Shown here: positions 4,652-6,128 of the stretch, piece after piece
Numbering within the stretch: the first letter of the stretch is position 1
Layout of the letters: each line of letters starts with the position of its first letter
Assembly: GCA_029881615.1 (NCBI GenBank)
Contig: JAOUMF010000145.1
Coordinates: 1-6,128, forward strand
Direction of reading: 5' to 3'
DNA length: 6,128 bases
Origin: Alphaproteobacteria bacterium
GTDB lineage: Bacteria > Pseudomonadota > Alphaproteobacteria > UBA8366 > JADFVY01
Made by a program: the position numbers and the translations under genes
Notes under the pieces: model-generated
Database searches by the model: none
What the model was told of the DNA's origin: nothing
Seen by the model: only the letters and a program-made list of their open reading frames with translations

Positions 4652-5748
4652 CCAACCCGCTGGCAGAACAGTTGCGCCGGCGAATCCGGCTGACCGGCCC
4701 CGTAACCGTTGCCGATTATATGGCCGACGCGCTGGGCCACCCGGACCATGGCTACTACATGACCCGCGATCCGCTTGGCGCGGCAGGCGATTTTACCACC
4801 GCCCCCGAGATCAGTCAGATGTTCGGCGAACTGATCGGGCTGTGGTGCGCCGAGGTCTGGCGAACAACCTTGGCACCGCGGCCGGTTCGGCTGGTGGAAC
4901 TGGGCCCCGGCCGTGGCACATTGATGGCCGATGCGCTGCGCGCCGCGCGATTGGCGCCTGATTTCCTGGCGGCTGTCTCGGTCCATATGGTGGAGACCAG
5001 CCCGGTCCTGACGGCAATGCAGCGGCGATCGCTGGCTGGCCATGATGCGCGGTGGTATGAAGCCCTGGAGGATGTTCCCGATGGGCCGACCCTTCTGATC
5101 GCCAACGAGTTTTTCGACGCGCTCCCCATTCGTCAGTTCGAAATGACCGACGCGGGTTGGCGGGAGCGCATGGTTGGCCTGGATGAAGACGGTGTGACAT
5201 TCCGGATGGGACTGGCGCCGGGTGGGTCGGTGGCCGAGACCTTGATTCCGGAAACGGTGCGCCGTTCGGCCAGCAAGGGCGATATCGCCGAAGTTTGCCC
5301 GGCCGGTCAGTCGATCATCCGCGCCATTGGCGAGCGGATTACGCGCCATGGCGGCGCCGCGCTGATCATCGATTATGGCCACGCAACCAGCGCCGCCGGG
5401 GACAGTCTGCAGGCTTTAAGGGGCCATGAGTTCCACGACCCCCTGCAGGATCCCGGCACGGCCGACCTGACAGCCCATGTGGATTTCGCCGCGCTTGGCA
5501 CCGCCGTGCGCGAAGGCGGCGCCGCCGTTTACGGTCCGATCGGGCAGGGTGAGTTCCTGACCCGGCTGGGAATCGAGACGCGCGCCGAGCAATTGATCGG
5601 TAATGCGACGCCGGATCAGGCAATCGATATCGCGGCGGCCCGCGCCCGCTTGATCGATAAGGCGCAAATGGGCTACCTGTTCAAGGTTATGGCGATAATG
5701 CCCCCGGCCGCCGCGCCGCCCCCGGCCTTTGAGGAAATAGCAGGTTGA
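4648..5748 (+). CDS. NDUFAF7/MidA-type SAM-dependent methyltransferase
   Basis: Encodes 366 residues, full length for the COG1565 family of class I SAM-dependent methyltransferases. Mitochondrial NDUFAF7 symmetrically dimethylates an arginine of complex I subunit NDUFS2. The bacterial substrate is not established, NuoD being the obvious candidate. Landmarks are GHPDHGYYM (30-38), AAGDFTTAPEISQMFGELIG (45-64), the SAM-binding motif LVELGPGRGTLM (82-93), the acidic MVETSP (114-119), IANEFFDALPI (151-161), IIDYGH (240-245) and DLTAHVDF (273-280). The C-terminus becomes Pro/Ala rich (MPPAAAPPPAF). The GTG start is chosen because it overlaps the lgt stop (GTGA) and has GGAAGG just upstream; MTNPLAEQLRRRI is also the usual N-terminus of the family. 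The stop overlaps the pgeF ATG by 1 nt (TGATG). The lgt-methyltransferase-pgeF order is, from memory, common in Alphaproteobacteria. Confidence 0.93.
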   Translation: MTNPLAEQLRRRIRLTGPVTVADYMADALGHPDHGYYMTRDPLGAAGDFTTAPEISQMFGELIGLWCAEVWRTTLAPRPVRLVELGPGRGTLMADALRAARLAPDFLAAVSVHMVETSPVLTAMQRRSLAGHDARWYEALEDVPDGPTLLIANEFFDALPIRQFEMTDAGWRERMVGLDEDGVTFRMGLAPGGSVAETLIPETVRRSASKGDIAEVCPAGQSIIRAIGERITRHGGAALIIDYGHATSAAGDSLQALRGHEFHDPLQDPGTADLTAHVDFAALGTAVREGGAAVYGPIGQGEFLTRLGIETRAEQLIGNATPDQAIDIAAARARLIDKAQMGYLFKVMAIMPPAAAPPPAFEEIAG

Positions 5749-6128
5749 TGTCGACGCCGCTTCCAATACAGATCATCGATCCCGGCCTCAATGGCATGCC
5801 GGGCGTTCGCCATGCCTTTTTTACCCGTCAGGGCGGGGTCAGCCAGGGGATCTATGCCTCGCTGAATGTGGGTTACGGATCCGATGACGACCGCGAGGCG
5901 ATTACGGAAAACCGTCGGCTTGCCATGGCCGCGTTCGATTTGCCGGTGAGCGCCCTGAATACGGTTTATCAGGTGCATGGAATCGATGTCGCGATCGCCG
6001 ATCGCAACTGGGATCCGACCGATGCGCCGAAGGCCGACGCGATGGTCACGGATCGGCCCGGCATCGCTATCGGAATCCTGGCCGCCGACTGTGTGCCGGT
6101 GCTGTTCGCTGGCCGGACGCCGGACGGA
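5748..6128 (+). CDS. pgeF: PgeF/YfiH family protein, N-terminal part (cut by window end)
   Basis: The frame is open from ATG 5748 to the last base, giving 127 residues beginning MSTPLPIQIIDPGLNG. Family members are about 240-260 residues, so roughly half is missing beyond the window; this is a window cut, not a truncation. Landmarks are RHAFFTRQGGVSQGIYASLN (21-40), ENRRLAM (54-60), YQVHG with the predicted zinc ligand H77, DAPKADAMVT (92-101) and AADCVPVLFA with the predicted metal/nucleophile-region C115. Members are cytoplasmic. E. coli YfiH/PgeF prevents misincorporation of serine into peptidoglycan precursors, and relatives act as purine nucleoside phosphorylases or were described as polyphenol oxidases. 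The start shares one base with the methyltransferase stop (TGATG) and the ribosome site is poor (CAGG at 3 nt), as expected for translational coupling. Confidence 0.92.
   Translation, partial: MSTPLPIQIIDPGLNGMPGVRHAFFTRQGGVSQGIYASLNVGYGSDDDREAITENRRLAMAAFDLPVSALNTVYQVHGIDVAIADRNWDPTDAPKADAMVTDRPGIAIGILAADCVPVLFAGRTPDG

Noticed and set aside
4606..5382. Long minus-strand open frame of 258 codons opposite lgt and the methyltransferase gene
   Set aside because: It is antisense to well-supported genes, rich in Arg/His/Gln/Pro with no known motif, and has no convincing ribosome site.
5408..5450. CTGCAG repeated at both ends of a 40-bp stretch
   Set aside because: It lies within the methyltransferase gene, in codons of a continuous conserved frame; the copies are short and the interior does not pair well.

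Overview
The window is a compact piece of a GC-rich bacterial chromosome carrying ordinary housekeeping genes. The set of families (a short phasin, a TetR-fold protein with a COQ9-like C-terminal part, a YbjN-domain protein next to proC, a UbiK/YqiC-family protein, and lgt followed by a NDUFAF7/MidA-type methyltransferase and a PgeF/YfiH protein) is typical of Alphaproteobacteria. The wording of the TetR-like and phasin proteins suggests a Rhodospirillales-type member, but that is an impression from family resemblance, not a placement.

Layout. There are two divergent gene blocks. The minus-strand block, read from right to left, is ubiK-like (3676-3389), a 197-bp gap, YbjN-domain gene (3191-2688), proC (2675-1845), YbaK-type tRNA deacylase (1845-1357), TetR/COQ9-like gene (1300-650), a 162-bp regulatory gap and a phasin gene (487-59). 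The YbjN-domain, proC and YbaK-type genes are 12 nt apart or overlap by 1 nt, so they look like one operon, and the TetR-like gene may extend it after a 56-nt gap. The plus-strand block is lgt (3836-4651), methyltransferase (4648-5748) and pgeF (5748 to beyond the window end), joined by 4-nt and 1-nt overlaps. The 159-bp gap at 3677-3835 holds plausible back-to-back promoters for the two blocks.

How the genes relate. ProC makes proline, and the YbaK-type protein probably clears mischarged tRNA (tRNA-Pro in the characterised relatives), so this pair has a shared proline theme. UbiK (ubiquinone synthesis) and the NDUFAF7-type methyltransferase (complex I assembly in mitochondria) both touch respiration. 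Lgt and PgeF both bear on the envelope (lipoprotein lipidation, peptidoglycan precursor editing). The phasin coats polyhydroxyalkanoate granules. Its upstream region is the most structured non-coding DNA in the window, with a good sigma-70-like promoter flanked by three TGC-N3-GCA dyads, two of them inside an imperfect 18-bp tandem repeat. This is the layout expected for a granule-sensing repressor such as PhaR.

I found no mobile element, CRISPR array, RNA gene or toxin/defence system. Nothing here supports a previously undescribed system. The points worth a second look are regulatory: the phasin operators, an inverted repeat in the leader of the ybjN-proC operon, a perfect DnaA box after ubiK, and hairpins without U-tracts at two gene ends.
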